Assembly: GCA_905250075.1 (NCBI GenBank)
Contig: CAJNOP010000042.1
Coordinates: forward strand, 1,067,070-1,131,069
DNA: 64,000 nt
From: Rotaria sp. Silwood1
Taxonomy: Eukaryota; Rotifera; Eurotatoria; Philodinida; Philodinidae
Direction: 5' to 3'
In this document: positions 61,981 through 64,000 of the stretch, piece by piece
Position numbering within the stretch: position 1 is the stretch's first letter
Layout of the letters: every line of letters starts with the position of its first letter
Program-made: the position numbers and the translations under genes
Notes under the pieces: model-generated
What the model saw: the letters and a program-made list of their open reading frames with translations, nothing else
What the model was told of the DNA's origin: nothing
Database searches by the model: none

Positions 61981-62148
61981 GAGTTGCTTCTTTTTGTTCC
62001 TTTCATTGAAAAAAAAAACGCACACATATGTAGAGATTGGCGAAAATACAGTCAATCATCACAGGATTCTCTATTTAAATCTGACAAATGCAATTAAACT
62101 TTAATTGTGTTGACGTGTTTTTCAGATTGCATCATTGTTATTCCTGAT

Positions 62149-63411
62149 ATGACAGCGGCTTCGAGTCCATTAAACAAGAAACTTTGGATAGAATTGACCA
62201 AGATCAAATTATATAATATAGACAATAATCTAAAAAAGGGCAAGTTTTTTTACGAAAATTCTTCATTCGACTATTCACAAGACGACTGGCCTGAGGGCTA
62301 TGCCCAAAATGTCATCATTGGACGATTATGGCTAACAACGAATATCTATAAAAATCATGCTCTCCGCATTGAAATCCATCTACCATCAGGATATCCGATG
62401 CAACCACCTGAAGTGATTATAAAGACACCGATCTATCATCCAAATGTTGACGAAAAATGTAAGTGAAGTTTAAGGGTGTCAGTTTCGCGTTCCATTTCTG
62501 GGAACGCGAAGTGTGAGTGTGGATGTGAAGTTCAGTTCTGTCTGCAACTACACCGACATCTGCCCACATTGACAGTAATTTGTCACCAATAGAAGAAAAG
62601 GTATACCGGAGTACTCTAGCGTGTTCAAAAATGATTTGTCAAATGTGCACGTGTTCCTTGGGAATAGAATCCAGACACCCTTATCTCTGATTATTCAACC
62701 TAGGCATCAATTTTTACCAGAGATGAGCAAGCCAAGCCAATGTCTCGAGAGTGGACGAACAGAATGCAAAATTTTTTATCGTGCTCTCTGTCTGTTGTCG
62801 AGAACTTGACTTGACTTGCCTATCTCCGAGTTGTACTCTGCGATATTGATAGCTGTTACTGAAAGTATATGACTGATTGAATTCAGGATTTCTGTACAGA
62901 GAATCGACGAACGCAAAACTACACTGACAAGTCAGAAAATAGAAGAAAAACGTGTACCTAAACATCCTGGTGTGTTAGAAATGCGCAAAAACGATTTGTC
63001 AAATGCGTACGTGTTCCTTAGCAACGGAACCCTGGCACTCCTAGTGAAGTTTATGAATATTCCCTTGTTGAGAGACAGCAAGCAAATGAAACTTGCTAAT
63101 AATATTATAGATTTTATTCTTATTTTTTTTTTTGTTATGTAGATCGACTCTGTGATCCACGCCTGAGTGCTACTGCATTATGGAACAATAAAACGACTTT
63201 GATGGAAGTTCTTGAGATTATTGTCGACGCTCTTGATAATCCTAAAGCTGAGGAGAAACCAGTGAATACCGGTTTGTTGTGAACAGTAAACTATTTCTTC
63301 ATTTTCATTTACTTTCTTATAGATGCCGCTAAGGAGTTCACGCACAACAAAGCTGAATACGAAAACAAGGCAATGGCAATGATCCAGATGAACGGATTAC
63401 CTCGATCATAA
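62149..63411 (+). CDS. Ubiquitin-conjugating enzyme E2-like protein (UBE2L3-like)
   Basis: Exons 62149-62458, 63143-63271 and 63323-63411 (introns 684 and 51 bp, GTAAGT..TGTAG and GTTTGT..TATAG) encode 175 residues. The UBC fold is clear: IGRLWLTTNIYKNHALRIEI, then HLPSGYPMQPPEVIIKTPIY with HPNVDEK (the HPN motif), the candidate catalytic Cys in YRLCDPRLS, ALWNNKTTLMEVLEIIVDAL and NPKAEEKPVNTDAAKEF. The spacing HPN-x4-x3-Cys and the closing helices fit class I E2s, closest by eye to UBE2L3. Around the Cys the usual G-x-(I/V)-C-L reads Y-R-L-C-D, which is atypical. Intron 1 falls between HPN and Cys. A TTTTCAG acceptor just upstream of the ATG suggests a 5' noncoding exon. It is probably active on ubiquitin or a related modifier; partner E3 unknown. 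Confidence 0.83.
62484..62570. repeat. Perfect hairpin plus telomere-like hairpin in E2 intron 1
   Basis: 'ttcgcgttcc' and 'ggaacgcgaa' (62484-62510) form a perfect 10-bp stem with a 7-base loop. Immediately after it come 'gtgtgagtgtggatgtgaag' and 'acaccgacatctgcccacat', another telomere-like pair. Confidence 0.65.
62590..63045. repeat. Direct repeat within E2 intron 1
   Basis: 'gatttgtcaaatgtgcacgt' with 'gttcctt' (62634-62660) recurs as 'gatttgtcaaatgcgtacgt' with 'gttcctt' (62992-63018), each preceded by 'gaagaaaa' and 'gta(c/t)acc' words. The two copies of about 100 bp flank a spacer that holds a small MITE. Confidence 0.6.
62718..62828. mobile_element. Tiny hAT-like MITE in E2 intron 1
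   Basis: CAGAGATGAGCAAGCCAAG at the left and, inverted, CGGAGATAGGCAAGTCAAG at the right, about 111 bp apart. The flanks 'atttttac' and 'agttgtac' agree in 6 of 8 bases, a possible decayed 8-bp duplication. Confidence 0.5.
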
Positions 63412-64000
63412 AATGATCCAGTGTGTTTTTTTCTTCGCAGGCAGAAAATAGTTTTATCATGTTCAAAAACTTTCTCTTGATGCTTATCTTTCAAATACAA
63501 AACTTCTCTTCTTTTCATTTTCTGTAAACAAGAATTGTACTTTTTCATTGAAATTTTCTTCATAGATGGAATTCTTGTAACTTTGGAAATAAAAAGAAAG
63601 CTAGAACCACTAATGTGTTCGGTCGTATTCCTTTTGAAAATAGTACATAGATATTAACACATAAATGAAACGAACTGCACAAATTGTGCCTGTGACCCAG
63701 GCAATCTGAAGGAGCGAAAACGCGCGTAAACACATAGAAAAGAAACAAACTTTTCGTCTTGCTCTCATAATTGGGAACCGCAATTGTGGGCAAAACACGA
63801 CTATTTTTTCTTTTTTCTGTCTTTACATGAGTTTTCAATAGTTTGTGACTACTTGGGCAGAGATGAGGCTGGCTCGATCTCCGACCTGAAGAGCGCCGAG
63901 GAAAATTGAAGATAATAGATTTTATGGACCAAAACAAATATGAATAGTTAGATAGTGAGAATGATAATGCATAACCAACGACAAAAGATTTTTCCGATGA
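63412..64000. other. E2 3' flank, no further gene
   Basis: AATAAAAAG near 63589 is a candidate polyadenylation signal. The minus-strand frame at 63560-63937 has low-complexity basic/Ser content and no recognised domain. Confidence 0.4.

Overview
The window looks like a gene-poor, AT-rich, transposon-laden stretch of a small invertebrate genome, most probably a bdelloid rotifer (Rotaria/Adineta type). The clues are an F-box protein whose N-terminal motif is of the kind common in bdelloids, short GT-AG introns of about 50-120 bp mixed with longer ones, FLYWCH-type zinc-finger fragments, and many short G-rich tracts related to TGTGGG, which from established knowledge is the bdelloid telomere unit. 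There are no operons or ribosome binding sites; every gene call rests on open frames, splice signals and family resemblance.

Layout. 1-8.6 kb: one copy (A) of a diverged direct duplication carrying a three-coding-exon gene for a 36-residue peptide, then gene-free DNA. 8.6-10.5 kb: F-box gene. 10.7-14.9 kb: a hAT-like element with long inverted arms, with a second hAT-like element inserted inside one arm. 15-16 kb: small membrane-protein ORF and a hAT MITE. 16.8-21.0 kb: an FMN-dependent 2-hydroxyacid oxidase gene split by about 3 kb of insertions, including two nested foldback elements, each with arms of short tandem repeats and each carrying one FLYWCH-domain gene relic. 22.1-26.6 kb: copy B of the duplication, with a paralogous 36-residue peptide gene of identical exon structure. 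27.7-28.6 kb: Costars-domain gene (minus). 30-32.1 kb: two decayed genes. 32.5-33.0 kb: Cys-rich, probably myristoylated small protein. 33.2-34.6 kb: foldback element. 37.0-40.5 kb: large Thr-rich mucin-like membrane protein (minus). 41-62 kb: essentially gene-free, with foldback/palindromic elements, telomere-like hairpins and a decayed Ty3-like protease region. 62.1-63.4 kb: ubiquitin-conjugating-enzyme-like gene.

No pathway links the genes. The strongest unusual signals are (1) the duplicated 36-residue peptide gene, (2) the FLYWCH-carrying foldback elements with 8-9 bp target duplications, two foldbacks sharing the terminus GGTGACCG, and (3) some 15 or more dispersed telomere-like G/C-rich hairpins, one enlarged into a nearly 1 kb palindrome.
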